From the NCBI RefSeq assembly GCF_015160855.1, contig NZ_CP063373.1:4092001-4156000 (forward strand): DNA of 64,000 bases. Direction: 5' to 3'. The stretch is from Streptomyces ferrugineus. Its GTDB lineage: Bacteria > Actinomycetota > Actinomycetes > Streptomycetales > Streptomycetaceae. The position numbers were made by a program, and so were the translations under genes. Every line of letters begins with the position of its first letter. Position 1 is the stretch's first letter. This document shows, piece by piece, positions 1 through 7,762 of the stretch. The notes beneath the pieces are model-generated. The model was not told the DNA's origin. It did not search any database and worked only from the letters and a program-made list of their open reading frames with translations.

Positions 1-822
1 CACGCCCTGGTGGCGCACTGGCTGTACCGATGGCTGCCGCCGTCCGGTGACCCGGCCGCTCCCTGGGGGCAGGAGGGCGTGATCGCCGCCTGGGTGGCGG
101 CGATCGTGGCGGTGTCGGAGCTGGCCAGGACGCGGCGCGAGCAGTGGGCGAAGGACCGGGCCGAGCGGGCGCAGGCGGCGCGGCGGCGGGCCGACGAGGA
201 GCGGCTGCGGATCGCCCGCGAGCTGCACGACGTCCTCGCGCACAGCATCTCCGTGATCAATGTGCAGGCGGGCGTCGGCCTCGCGCTGCTGGACACCGAC
301 CCCGAGCAGGCGCGCACGGCGCTCACCACCATCAAGGCCAAGAGCAAGGAGGCGCTCGGCGAGGTCCGCCAGGTCCTCGACACGCTGCGCACGCCCGGTG
401 ACGCACCCCGCGCCCCGGCCCCCGGCCTCGACCGGCTGCCCGAACTGGTGAAGCAGGCGGCCAGCGCGGGCCTCACCGTCGAGGTCGAGGGCGAGCCGCC
501 CCGTCTGCCGCCCGGTACGGACCTCGCGGCCTTCCGGATCGTGCAGGAGGCCCTCACCAATGTCGTACGCCACTCGGAGTCCCGGCACGCGCGCGTGCAC
601 CTCGATCACGACGACGGCGCGACGCTACGGTTGCGTATCGACGACGACGGTCCGGCGACCGGCGCCGACGCGGGCGGCAGCGGCAACGGACTCGCCGGAA
701 TGCGGGAGCGGGCGGCCGCGCTGGGTGGCACGATCGAGGCGGGCCCGCGGGACGACGGCGGCTTCCGGGTGCTCGCCGTACTGCCGTTGAAGACCGCCGC
801 CGAGGTCAAGGAGAAACGGTGA
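1..822 (+). CDS. Two-component sensor histidine kinase, 5'-truncated by the window edge
   Basis: The frame is open from base 1, so the amino-terminal part (probably the membrane segments) lies outside the window. What remains starts with the end of a membrane helix followed by a charged linker rich in R, E and A. Next is a HisKA_3 phosphoacceptor block, RELHDVLAHSISVINVQAG, whose H is the phosphorylation site, and then a HATPase_c domain with an N box (EALTNVVRHS) and a G box (GNGLAGMRERAAALGG). This is the NarL/DesK-type kinase architecture. The stop codon overlaps the GTG start of the response regulator by 4 nt, so the two are translationally coupled. The signal sensed cannot be told from this part. 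Confidence 0.93.
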   Translation, partial: HALVAHWLYRWLPPSGDPAAPWGQEGVIAAWVAAIVAVSELARTRREQWAKDRAERAQAARRRADEERLRIARELHDVLAHSISVINVQAGVGLALLDTDPEQARTALTTIKAKSKEALGEVRQVLDTLRTPGDAPRAPAPGLDRLPELVKQAASAGLTVEVEGEPPRLPPGTDLAAFRIVQEALTNVVRHSESRHARVHLDHDDGATLRLRIDDDGPATGADAGGSGNGLAGMRERAAALGGTIEAGPRDDGGFRVLAVLPLKTAAEVKEKR

Positions 823-1484
823 TCCGCGTACTGCTCGCCGACGATCAGTCACTGGTGCGGGCCGGCTTCCGGGCGCTGCTCGGTGCGCAGCCCGACATCG
901 AGGTGGCCGGGGAGGCCGCCGACGGCGAGGAGGCGCTGCGCAAGGTGCGCGAACTGCGGCCCGACGTCGTCCTGATGGACATCCGCATGCCGCTCCTCGA
1001 CGGCCTCGCCGCGACCCGCCGGATCACCGAGGACGACGCCCTGAAGGGCGTGAAGGTGGTCATGCTCACCACCTTCGAACTCGACGAGTACGTCTTCGAG
1101 GCCATCCGCTCGGGCGCCTCCGGCTTCCTGGTCAAGGACACCGAGCCGGAGGAACTCCTGCGCGCGGTACGGGCCGTGGTCGAGGGCGACGCGCTGCTGT
1201 CTCCCGGAGTGACCCGGCGGCTGATCGCCGAGTTCGCCGCCCGCTCCAAGGAGCCCGCGGCCGCCGGCACCCTCGCCGAACTCACCGAGCGCGAGCGGGA
1301 GGTCATGGCACTGGTCGGCATCGGCCTGTCCAACGAGGAGATCGCCCGCCGCCTGGTGGTCAGCCCGCTCACCGCGAAGACCCACGTCAGCCGCACGATG
1401 GTGAAGCTCGGCGCGCGGGACCGGGCCCAACTGGTGGTGCTGGCCTACGAGTCGGGGTTGGTGCGGCCGGGCTGGCTGGGCTGA
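819..1484 (+). CDS. LuxR/NarL-family response regulator
   Basis: This 221-residue protein has a receiver domain at residues 1-120 with the acidic pair DD at 8-9, phosphoacceptor D54 in VVLMDIRMP, the T of MLTT and the conserved K of LVKD. A LuxR-type helix-turn-helix follows at about 150-210 (LTEREREVMALVGIGLSNEEIARRL, shown here only by its key helix). The GTG start sits inside the stop of the kinase gene, so the pair is one operon and the kinase is the expected partner. Its 3' end overlaps the convergent small membrane protein gene by about 40 nt. Confidence 0.95.
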   Translation: MIRVLLADDQSLVRAGFRALLGAQPDIEVAGEAADGEEALRKVRELRPDVVLMDIRMPLLDGLAATRRITEDDALKGVKVVMLTTFELDEYVFEAIRSGASGFLVKDTEPEELLRAVRAVVEGDALLSPGVTRRLIAEFAARSKEPAAAGTLAELTEREREVMALVGIGLSNEEIARRLVVSPLTAKTHVSRTMVKLGARDRAQLVVLAYESGLVRPGWLG

Positions 1485-1729
1485 GGGCCCCGCCGGAACC
1501 GCATCAGGACGCTGACGACCCGGGCGAAGAACACCACCACCGCGACCGTGGCGCCCACGCCCACGAGGGCACCGCGCGTACCGTCCGACATGTCGAAGGC
1601 GTACGCCGGCCCGACGATCGCCCCGAACAGCACCGCCGCCGCGAACGCGGCACTGAACAGCGCGTACCCGATCTCGACGGTGATCGCGTCCCGCTCGGCC
1701 TGATCGCGTCGTCCCCCGTGGTTCTCCAT
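1445..1729 (-). CDS. Small two-helix membrane protein, DUF6332-like
   Basis: This 94-residue protein begins MENHGGRRDQAERDA, then has two hydrophobic segments (about residues 18-42 and 51-73) and a short basic-proline tail. That is the layout of small Streptomyces inner-membrane proteins of the DUF6332 type, recalled by resemblance only. The ATG at 1729 is preferred over an in-frame start at 1765, which would lie inside a strong hairpin. The gene is convergent with the response regulator and overlaps its last 40 nt, so antisense interference is possible. No function can be assigned. Confidence 0.6.
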   Translation of the reverse strand: MENHGGRRDQAERDAITVEIGYALFSAAFAAAVLFGAIVGPAYAFDMSDGTRGALVGVGATVAVVVFFARVVSVLMRFRRGPQPSQPGRTNPDS

Positions 1730-1745
1730 GCCTTGAGTCAAACAG

Positions 1746-1786
1746 GGGTGCGCCCGGCGGAGCAAGCCGCTCCGCCGGGCGCACCC
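1746..1786 (-). terminator. 18-bp perfect hairpin terminator of the MFS gene
   Basis: Two 18-nt arms (1746-1763 and 1769-1786) are perfect reverse complements around a 5-nt loop. The structure lies 14 nt beyond the stop codon of the DHA2 transporter and just before the small membrane gene, both on the minus strand. There is no T-tract, which is usual for high-GC actinomycete terminators. Confidence 0.8.
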
Positions 1787-1799
1787 GGGAGGCCTCCCC

Positions 1800-3293
1800 C
1801 TAGTCGCGGACCGCCACGCGTTCCGCTTCCGCCTCCCTCACGGTGGACTTGGCGACCACGACGGTCCGCCGGCCGCGCCGGGTGCGCAGTCCGGTGAGGG
1901 CGATCAAGAGGCCCGCGACCGCGATCACGGTGATCACGACCAGGGCGGGCAGGTAGCTGTCGAGGACGGCCTGCGGGGAGGCGGGCTCCTCGGGCGCGTT
2001 CGCGGTGAGGACCGCCGTCACCACGGCCAGGAACAGCGCGCCGCCCACCTGGACCGAGGTGTTGAGCAGGCCCGAGACCATGCCCTGCTCGTGCTCGTCG
2101 ACGCCGTTGGTGGCCTGGACGTTGAGCGAGGGGAAGGTCAGCGCGAAGGCGGAGCCGACCAGCAGCATGGTGGGCAGGATGACCACCGCGTAGACCGGGT
2201 CGAGGTCGATGCGCAGGAACAGGACGTAGCCGGCGACCATCAGGGCGAAGCCGATCGCGATCAGCCGTGCCGTGCCGAACCGGTCGATGATCGCACCGAC
2301 CTTCGTCGCCGACAGCGCCACGAGCGCACCCGCCGGCAGGAACGCCAGCGCGGTGTGCAGGGCAGACCAGTCGAGCAGTTGCTGCATGTACAGCGTGACG
2401 AGGAACTGGAAGCTGATGTAGCTGCCGACGAACGTCAACGCGCCCAGCTGTGCCCGGACCTGGGCCCCGGAGCGCAACACCCCCAGCCGGATCAGCGGGC
2501 TCGGGCTGCGCCGCTCGACGAGGACGAACGCCGTCAGCAGGACGACGACGGCGACGAAGGACAGGACCGTGCGGGCCGAGCCCCAGCCCACCTCGGGCGC
2601 CTGGACGACGGTGAACACCAGCAACAGCATCGACGCGGTGCCGAGGACGGCGCCGGGGACGTCGTAACCGCCGTCCGTCCGCTCGCGCCTGGTGCGCGGC
2701 AGCAGCCTGAGGCCGACGGCCAGGGCGATCAGCGCGATCGGCGCGGGCAGCAGCATCGTGAGGCGCCAACTGGCCTCGGTGAGCAGGCCGGAGAAGACCA
2801 GTCCCATCGAGTAGCCGGCGGCGCCGCAGGTGGTGTAGATCGACAGCGCGCGGTTGCGCACCGGTCCCTCGGCGAAGGTCGTGGTGATGATGGACAGGCC
2901 GGCGGGGGCGGTGAAGGCCGCGGCCAGGCCCTTGACGAAGCGGCTGGCGATCAGCAGCGGGCCCGAGTCGACGAGCCCGCCGAGCAGCGAGGCGAGCGCG
3001 AACACGGCCAGGGCCACCAGGAAGACCTGGCGCCGGCCCAGCAGGTCCGCGATGCGGCCGCCGAGCAGGAGCAGGCCGCCGTAGCCCAGGATGTAGCCGC
3101 TGACGATCCATTGCAGCGTCGAGGTGGACAGGCCCAGGTCGGCACCGATGGACGGCAGGGCGACACCGACCATCGACACGTCCAGCGCGTCCAGGAACAT
3201 CGCGGCGCACAGCACCAGCAGGGTGCCCCACAGCCGGGGCGTCCAGCGGTCCGCCGTGGACGGTGCCGCGGGGGAGTTGAGCGGAGAGGTCAT
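1800..3293 (-). CDS. MFS drug-efflux transporter, DHA2 (14-helix) family
   Basis: This 497-residue integral membrane protein has about 14 hydrophobic segments. It carries the DHA2 helix-1 motif LDALDVSMVGVALPSIG and the cytoplasmic loop GGRIADLLGRRQVF typical of proton-coupled EmrB/QacA-type exporters. It probably exports toxic or self-made small molecules. The ATG at 3293 has no Shine-Dalgarno upstream. Instead TAACCT (3301-3306 on the complement) ends 7 nt before it, with TTGCAT 16 nt further up, so a leaderless transcript is likely. It is divergent from a MarR regulator and shares a palindromic operator with it, so the regulator probably represses both genes until a ligand binds. Confidence 0.92.
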   Translation of the reverse strand: MTSPLNSPAAPSTADRWTPRLWGTLLVLCAAMFLDALDVSMVGVALPSIGADLGLSTSTLQWIVSGYILGYGGLLLLGGRIADLLGRRQVFLVALAVFALASLLGGLVDSGPLLIASRFVKGLAAAFTAPAGLSIITTTFAEGPVRNRALSIYTTCGAAGYSMGLVFSGLLTEASWRLTMLLPAPIALIALAVGLRLLPRTRRERTDGGYDVPGAVLGTASMLLLVFTVVQAPEVGWGSARTVLSFVAVVVLLTAFVLVERRSPSPLIRLGVLRSGAQVRAQLGALTFVGSYISFQFLVTLYMQQLLDWSALHTALAFLPAGALVALSATKVGAIIDRFGTARLIAIGFALMVAGYVLFLRIDLDPVYAVVILPTMLLVGSAFALTFPSLNVQATNGVDEHEQGMVSGLLNTSVQVGGALFLAVVTAVLTANAPEEPASPQAVLDSYLPALVVITVIAVAGLLIALTGLRTRRGRRTVVVAKSTVREAEAERVAVRD

Positions 3294-3323
3294 GCCGAGG
3301 AGGTTACATGCACATGCATGAGA

Positions 3324-3348
3324 TGCAAGCGCATTTAATGCGGCTGCA
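3324..3348. promoter_or_regulatory. MarR-type palindromic operator between the divergent pump and regulator genes
   Basis: TGCAAGCGCAT at 3324-3334 and ATGCGGCTGCA at 3338-3348 form an inverted repeat with 11-nt arms, 2 mismatches and a 3-nt spacer. The left arm overlaps the likely -35 (TTGCAT) of the leftward pump promoter. The right arm covers the -35 position of a rightward promoter whose -10 is TACGGT at 3367-3372. The size and position fit a MarR dimer blocking both promoters. Confidence 0.65.
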
Positions 3349-3379
3349 ATAAACTAGTCTTTCTGCTACGGTGCGCCCC

Positions 3380-3781
3380 ATGGCGGCGAAGAAGGCCGAG
3401 CAGGCGCTCGTGGACCAGTGGCGGGACATGCTGGCGCTGCACGCGCGCACGCAGTGCGAACTCGACCGCGCGCTGCACCAACACGGCCTGTGCGCCAGTG
3501 ACTTCGAGGTCATGGACGTTCTGGCCGAGGGCTCCGGGCGAGGCCGCTCGGGGAGCGACTCGTCGTTCCGTGTGCAGGAGATCTCCGAGCGGGTGCATCT
3601 CAGCCAGAGCGCGCTGTCGCGGCTGATCGCCCGGCTGGAGAAGGACGGCCTGGTCCAGCGCCTGATGTGTCCGCAGGACCGGCGTGGCGTGGTGGTGGCC
3701 CTCACGGCCAAGGGGCGCGCGCTGCACGGCGAGGTGCTGCCCGTGCAGCGCGCGGTGCTGACGAGGATGCTGGCGAACTGA
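3380..3781 (+). CDS. MarR-family transcriptional regulator
   Basis: This 133-residue protein has the winged-helix layout of MarR. Residues about 60-90 contain the recognition helix region ISERVHLSQSALSRLIARL, and the wing follows with the D-R pair of PQDRRGVVVALTAKGR. The ATG at 3380 is preferred over an upstream in-frame GTG at 3371, because TACGGT ends 7 nt before the ATG and there is no Shine-Dalgarno, again pointing to a leaderless mRNA. It is divergent from a DHA2 exporter and is its probable local repressor. The inducing ligand is unknown. Confidence 0.92.
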   Translation: MAAKKAEQALVDQWRDMLALHARTQCELDRALHQHGLCASDFEVMDVLAEGSGRGRSGSDSSFRVQEISERVHLSQSALSRLIARLEKDGLVQRLMCPQDRRGVVVALTAKGRALHGEVLPVQRAVLTRMLAN

Positions 3782-3805
3782 CGGTCGTACGGGCCGGGTT
3801 CGGCC

Positions 3806-4546
3806 TCAGATGACGGCGGAGCTCTCCCGCCACAGCGTCGCGACGGAGGCGTCGCCGGTCACCTGCGGGAAGGGCAGCCGGTTCCACAGCGACAGATACA
3901 GCCGGTCGGCCGGCCCGGCGATCTCGCAGTCGGCCTGAGCCGCGGCCGCGGCGCCCCGCTCGGTCACCGGCGGCTCCTGCGACAGCCGTACGGTCCACAC
4001 GGCGTCGTCCGTGTCCGTCGCCCGCACCCGCAGCACCCGGAGTTCGGCGCTGCGCACCCGGCTCTTGGGCCGGGCGTGGAAACCGCGCAGCAACTCGTCG
4101 ATGCCGTCCGCCGCGAAGCCGGGGTCGATCTCGCTCGGCGTGCCGCCGCGTGCCGACTCCGCGTCGAAGCGGTGCACGGTCGTCTCGTGCGCCTGCCTGC
4201 GCGCCCAGAACGCCAAAGGTGACGGGGCGGGCAGGAAGTGCCAGCACTGTACGTCCGCGGGGGCGCCGACGAGCGTGTCGAGGAGGTGCCGATGTCCCTC
4301 GCGGAACCAAGCGAACAACTCCGCGCCGTCGAGGTCGGGCAGCCCGCCGTCGGGGTGGTAGGAGGTGTGCCCCTCGGCCACGAAGGCCGCCGCCCAGCGA
4401 TGCACCATCCCCGTGTGCCGCACCAGATCCCGCACCTGCCAGTCCGGGCAGGTCGGCACCTTCGCGTCGGCCCCGGCCTCCTCCGCGGCTGCGGCGAGCA
4501 GCCGGCCCGCACGGTCCAGGACTCGAACGTATTCGGGTGTCTCCAT
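3806..4546 (-). CDS. Maleylpyruvate isomerase family (mycothiol-dependent/DinB-like) protein
   Basis: This 246-residue protein has an amino-terminal four-helix region with KVPTCPDWQVRDLVRHTGMVHRWAAAF. The conserved H of VRHTG, a second H near residue 125 (QAHETTVH) and E nearby form the metal site of the DinB/MDMPI fold. The carboxy-terminal part resembles the MDMPI C domain. Members are mycothiol-dependent isomerases or S-transferases, but most Streptomyces copies have no known substrate. ATG 4546 is chosen over a start at 4591 because the family begins with a short METPEYV-like lead. It lies 63 nt downstream of the truncated VOC gene and may be the last gene of that transcription unit. Confidence 0.8.
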   Translation of the reverse strand: METPEYVRVLDRAGRLLAAAAEEAGADAKVPTCPDWQVRDLVRHTGMVHRWAAAFVAEGHTSYHPDGGLPDLDGAELFAWFREGHRHLLDTLVGAPADVQCWHFLPAPSPLAFWARRQAHETTVHRFDAESARGGTPSEIDPGFAADGIDELLRGFHARPKSRVRSAELRVLRVRATDTDDAVWTVRLSQEPPVTERGAAAAAQADCEIAGPADRLYLSLWNRLPFPQVTGDASVATLWRESSAVI

Positions 4547-4609
4547 GGACGTGAGTGTGCAGCATGGAGTGCGGTCGAGGGCAAGAGCCATGATCGGCCG
4601 TGCGGCGTT

Positions 4610-4885
4610 TCAGGGGGGAGCGGGGGAGACCAGATCCAGGTGCAGGCGGTTCCTCGTGCGCTTGGGCTCCGGGACGAGCCGGCACCACAGCCGGGGCCCG
4701 ACGCCACGGGGCTCGACCAGCACCGTCGGGTCGTCCTCCGGGCCGGCGATCCCCAGGGCGCGCAGCCGGGCGAGTTCGGCGTCGTCGTACGGGGCGACGG
4801 CGTAGCCGTCCAGGGCGGCCGCCCAGAAACGGGCCGTGACAGCCGGTCGGGCACAGTCGATGACGATGTCGTGGAGGCGGGCCAT
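4610..4885 (-). CDS. VOC/glyoxalase-like protein, apparently only the first half of the fold
   Basis: The 91-residue product begins MARLHDIVIDCARPAVTARFW and ends RTRNRLHLDLVSPAPP. This covers one beta-alpha-beta-beta-beta unit of a glyoxalase_6-type VOC protein, including the usual NRLHLDL strand, and then stops. Family members normally continue with a second unit. The DNA beyond the stop does not encode one in any minus-strand frame I could follow. The start is 5 nt after the stop of the methyltransferase gene, so it is co-transcribed with the nucleosidase cassette. It may be a stable single-unit protein or the remains of a longer gene. Confidence 0.65.
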   Translation of the reverse strand: MARLHDIVIDCARPAVTARFWAAALDGYAVAPYDDAELARLRALGIAGPEDDPTVLVEPRGVGPRLWCRLVPEPKRTRNRLHLDLVSPAPP

Positions 4886-4890
4886 GCGGA

Positions 4891-5556
4891 TCAGAGACCC
4901 TTCCGAGCACCGACGGCGAGGGCGTCCGTCCGGCGGCGGAACAGGAATCGGTGAGCCAGATGGTGGGAGCGTCGCCCCAGTGTGGTCTCGCCGTGTTCCT
5001 TCAGGGAGAAGTGGCCGCAGAGCAGGGACACGACCTCGTCGGCGCTCGGGTGGTGAATCGTGTTGCCCAGGGAACCGACCCGGTCGGGGCCTCCCTGGGC
5101 CGAAGGGTCCCGGTCCGAATAGCAGACCATCCCGAACAGGCCCTCCGGTCGCACCAGGGCGGCGATCGTGTCCCGGTACAGGTCCCGGTCCTCGGGGCGG
5201 ATGTGATGGAACACGCTGTAGTCGATCGCCAGGTCGAACGGCCGGCGCGCCCGGAAGCGCAGGATGTCGGCGACCTCGAACGAGACGTTGCCCAGCCCCA
5301 ATTGGGCCGCGGCCCGGCGTGCCGCGCCGACGGCCGACGCGCTGAAGTCGATTCCCACCGTGTCGTGCCCCGACATGGCCAGCGCGCAGGTGTCGCGGCC
5401 TCTGCCGCATCCGAGGTCGATCACACGGGCGGGGGAGGGGACCCGGGCGATCCAGTGCAGAACCTCGGCGGGTGTCTCCGGGACGTCCCAGGGCGTCGGA
5501 CCATCCCCCACGTCGCGGTAGACGCGCTCCCAGTGCTGGACGGGTTCGACCTTCAC
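4891..5556 (-). CDS. Class I SAM-dependent methyltransferase (cassette gene 5)
   Basis: This 221-residue protein has SAM motif I at about residues 45-53 (VIDLGCGRG), motif II acid in VGIDFSASAV, and motif IV region FDLAIDYSVFHH. Together these form a methyltransf_11/25-type Rossmann domain. It resembles the thiopurine/tellurite-type small-molecule methyltransferases in length and in the opening HWERVYRDVGDGPTPWD. The GTG start at 5556 overlaps the stop of the PfkB gene by 4 nt; an upstream in-frame start would run deep into that gene. The context implies modification of a small metabolite rather than DNA, but the substrate is unknown. Confidence 0.85.
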   Translation of the reverse strand: MKVEPVQHWERVYRDVGDGPTPWDVPETPAEVLHWIARVPSPARVIDLGCGRGRDTCALAMSGHDTVGIDFSASAVGAARRAAAQLGLGNVSFEVADILRFRARRPFDLAIDYSVFHHIRPEDRDLYRDTIAALVRPEGLFGMVCYSDRDPSAQGGPDRVGSLGNTIHHPSADEVVSLLCGHFSLKEHGETTLGRRSHHLAHRFLFRRRTDALAVGARKGL

Positions 5557-6563
5557 GCCGCGGGCCTCCTTGAACGAGTCCGTCCGTTCTCCAGCAGCGC
5601 GGCGAGTTCCGCCGCGGCGACCTTGTCGCCGAATCCGGTGCGCTCGGCGCACTGGCTGTATCCGGTTCGATAGACGCAGCGCACCTCCCCTGCCTGGCAC
5701 AGAGCGGCCTCTTCCATGTCTCCGTCACCGAAGCGCAGGATCCACACGGCGGGTTCGCCCGTGCCGAACCCCGCGAGATGGGCCGCCAGTTCCCGGGTGT
5801 GGGGCAGCTCGTAAGGGGTGGGAGCCGGCAGGCCCCTGAGCCTGGCCACGGTGCGCGCACTGGACATGACCACCTGACAGCGCGCCATGACCCGGTTCAG
5901 CAGATCCGACGGCAGCCGGGCCTCGATGTCGTGGGGCACCACGTCGAAACAGACCGGCGTTCCGGCCCGGGCCGCTGTCGCCAGGGCGTGGAACACGGCA
6001 TGGCGTGAGCGTGGGAAGAGCAGCGGATAGCCGTCGACGAACAAGACGTCCGCGGCTTCGATCGCGCCCCGGAACGCCTCGACGTCGGCGGCCGACAGTT
6101 CCTCCACCGGCGCGGGCGAGCTGGCCACGAGGGTGCGACGGCCCGCGCCGGGAGAGTCCGTCCCGTCGCGCAGGACGACGACGTAGCCGTTGGGCAGGCC
6201 GCGCTGCTGACGAATGCACCAGGTGACTCCCGGTTCGTTCTCCAGCGTGCGCAGGATGTGATCCGTGGAGGGATCGTCGCCCGTCTTCACCAGTGCGTGC
6301 ACCGCCTCGAAGTGGCGGGTGGCGGCCCGCGCCATGGAGACGGCCGTACCGGCGAGGACCATACGCACCGGAGAGAGGGCATACACGTCCTCGCGCACCT
6401 CCGCGAGTGATGCGGGCACAGCCGTGCGCACGTCGAGCCGGAGATCTCCGATGACGGCGACACGGTAGGGCGCGGGTTGCGGGCCGGCGGACTCGTGCAT
6501 GCCCGTCAGCCGCTGTCGCAACCCCAAGAGCCAGGCTTCGGCAGTCGAGGGCGACAGGTTCAA
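5553..6563 (-). CDS. PfkB-family sugar/nucleoside kinase (cassette gene 4)
   Basis: This 336-residue ribokinase-fold protein starts its domain at about residue 33 (YRVAVIGDLRLDV) and carries the carboxy-terminal PfkB signature as TGFGDKVAAAE. There G-F-G forms the anion hole and D313 is the expected catalytic base. The family phosphorylates sugars or nucleosides with ATP. A TTG at 6563 overlaps the stop of the MazG-YqcI gene by 4 nt and gives coupled translation. An ATG at 6500 is an alternative start that would leave the domain whole. Both lack a strong Shine-Dalgarno. Confidence 0.82.
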   Translation of the reverse strand: MNLSPSTAEAWLLGLRQRLTGMHESAGPQPAPYRVAVIGDLRLDVRTAVPASLAEVREDVYALSPVRMVLAGTAVSMARAATRHFEAVHALVKTGDDPSTDHILRTLENEPGVTWCIRQQRGLPNGYVVVLRDGTDSPGAGRRTLVASSPAPVEELSAADVEAFRGAIEAADVLFVDGYPLLFPRSRHAVFHALATAARAGTPVCFDVVPHDIEARLPSDLLNRVMARCQVVMSSARTVARLRGLPAPTPYELPHTRELAAHLAGFGTGEPAVWILRFGDGDMEEAALCQAGEVRCVYRTGYSQCAERTGFGDKVAAAELAALLENGRTRSRRPAA

Positions 6564-7762
6564 CCGTCGTCACGGTCGTCGACCGACCACCAGTGGGTCT
6601 CCGTGTCACCGGGGAATCGCTCCGGGAGGTAGAGATCCGCCTCGATCCTGCGGTCCACCAGCTCGGCCGAGTAGGGGACGCCCGCCTGGGCGAACTCCTC
6701 CCTGATCCGTTCCTTTATCTCCGCTGAGTGCTTCTGGCCGCGCCCCACGCCGTGAGCGGTGAAGGACTGCTCGGGCTGGAACATGACGAACGTGTGATCG
6801 CTGCTGTGGCGGGAGTGGGACGTCTCGTACAGAGGGGAGAAGACCGAGACGAACATCCGCTGGCGATGGAAGAGGAACTGCCAGCCCGGGCCGCGCACAT
6901 CGCCGCTGAGCGAGTCGTTGGGCAACTCGTCCACTTCGGTGAGGGCTTGGAGCAGCCGGCGGAACCAGTGCGCGAGGTCCGCCATGGTCGCGGCACCCGG
7001 TGCGCGGTCGGCGACGCCGGGCACGGAGATCACGAACCCGTCGAGGCGTTCATGGGGCGCCGCCTTCGCGAACCTCGTCAGATGCGGAGCCAGCTCGGCC
7101 ACGTTGGCCGTCAGGGATTTGTCGACATCCCAGTCGGGAGCACCCCACAACCGGGACACCGGTGAGAACAGACAGGGCGAGTCGGCCTGCAGCTTGGCGA
7201 AGTCCTGGAGCGCGCCGGCCGTACTCGGGTCGTACGCCCTGGCGAACCGCCCCTTGTCACGTACGGCCACGTGATCGAGCTTGCTGTCCAGTTCGTTCGT
7301 GAGCGAGATCCCGCAGTTCGCGGAGATCCGGTACAGGGCCTTGTGCATCCGCGGCACGGACGTGCGCAGCGGTACCCAGTCGTCCAGAGTGCGCGGCGTC
7401 TTGGGGCCGTCGTAGTAGTTGACGGCCCGGCCGATCTGACCGGCCCAGTGCAGGAGGTCGAGGAGCTCGTCGAACAGACGCGGGTCCTGCTTCGACCGCT
7501 TCTTCGCGCCGGGCGCCGAAGCGGACGTGTCCTTGGGCGGATCGGTGACCGGCACGGCGAACTGGTTGGCGGTACAGGTCGAAATGATCCACAGGTCGGC
7601 GAGTTCGGCTCCCACATTCGACGATTGGGCGGCGGGCACCGAGGCCAACTCCTGGCTGAATTCCCCTACTTCCTCCAGAAGCCGCACCACGCCGGCGTGC
7701 GGGCTCCAGTATCCGCCGACGGCCTGAATCATCTCGTGGACGGCGCTCTGGGTCGGGCTCAT
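6560..7762 (-). CDS. MazG-like pyrophosphohydrolase fused to a YqcI/YcgG-like domain (cassette gene 3)
   Basis: The first part of this 400-residue protein has the all-alpha NTP pyrophosphohydrolase metal site as two acidic motifs, E30-E31-x-x-E34 (RLLEEVGEF) and E53-x-x-D56 (GAELADLWII). This is the MazG/dUTPase pattern for hydrolysing nucleoside triphosphates. A charged insert (KKRSKQD, about 80-90) and further helices follow. From about residue 280 the sequence GPGWQFLFHRQRMFVSVFSP and then TFVMFQPEQSF resembles the YqcI/YcgG family, a recall match of moderate strength. The ATG at 7762 overlaps the HAD stop by 4 nt. A nucleotide-cleaving enzyme beside a nucleosidase, a kinase and a phosphatase suggests nucleotide turnover. 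Confidence 0.72.
   Translation of the reverse strand: MSPTQSAVHEMIQAVGGYWSPHAGVVRLLEEVGEFSQELASVPAAQSSNVGAELADLWIISTCTANQFAVPVTDPPKDTSASAPGAKKRSKQDPRLFDELLDLLHWAGQIGRAVNYYDGPKTPRTLDDWVPLRTSVPRMHKALYRISANCGISLTNELDSKLDHVAVRDKGRFARAYDPSTAGALQDFAKLQADSPCLFSPVSRLWGAPDWDVDKSLTANVAELAPHLTRFAKAAPHERLDGFVISVPGVADRAPGAATMADLAHWFRRLLQALTEVDELPNDSLSGDVRGPGWQFLFHRQRMFVSVFSPLYETSHSRHSSDHTFVMFQPEQSFTAHGVGRGQKHSAEIKERIREEFAQAGVPYSAELVDRRIEADLYLPERFPGDTETHWWSVDDRDDG

Noticed and set aside
2091..3338. Plus-strand open frame opposite the DHA2 transporter
   Set aside because: The product is Q/R/G/E-rich with no domain, and the transporter on the other strand is clear.
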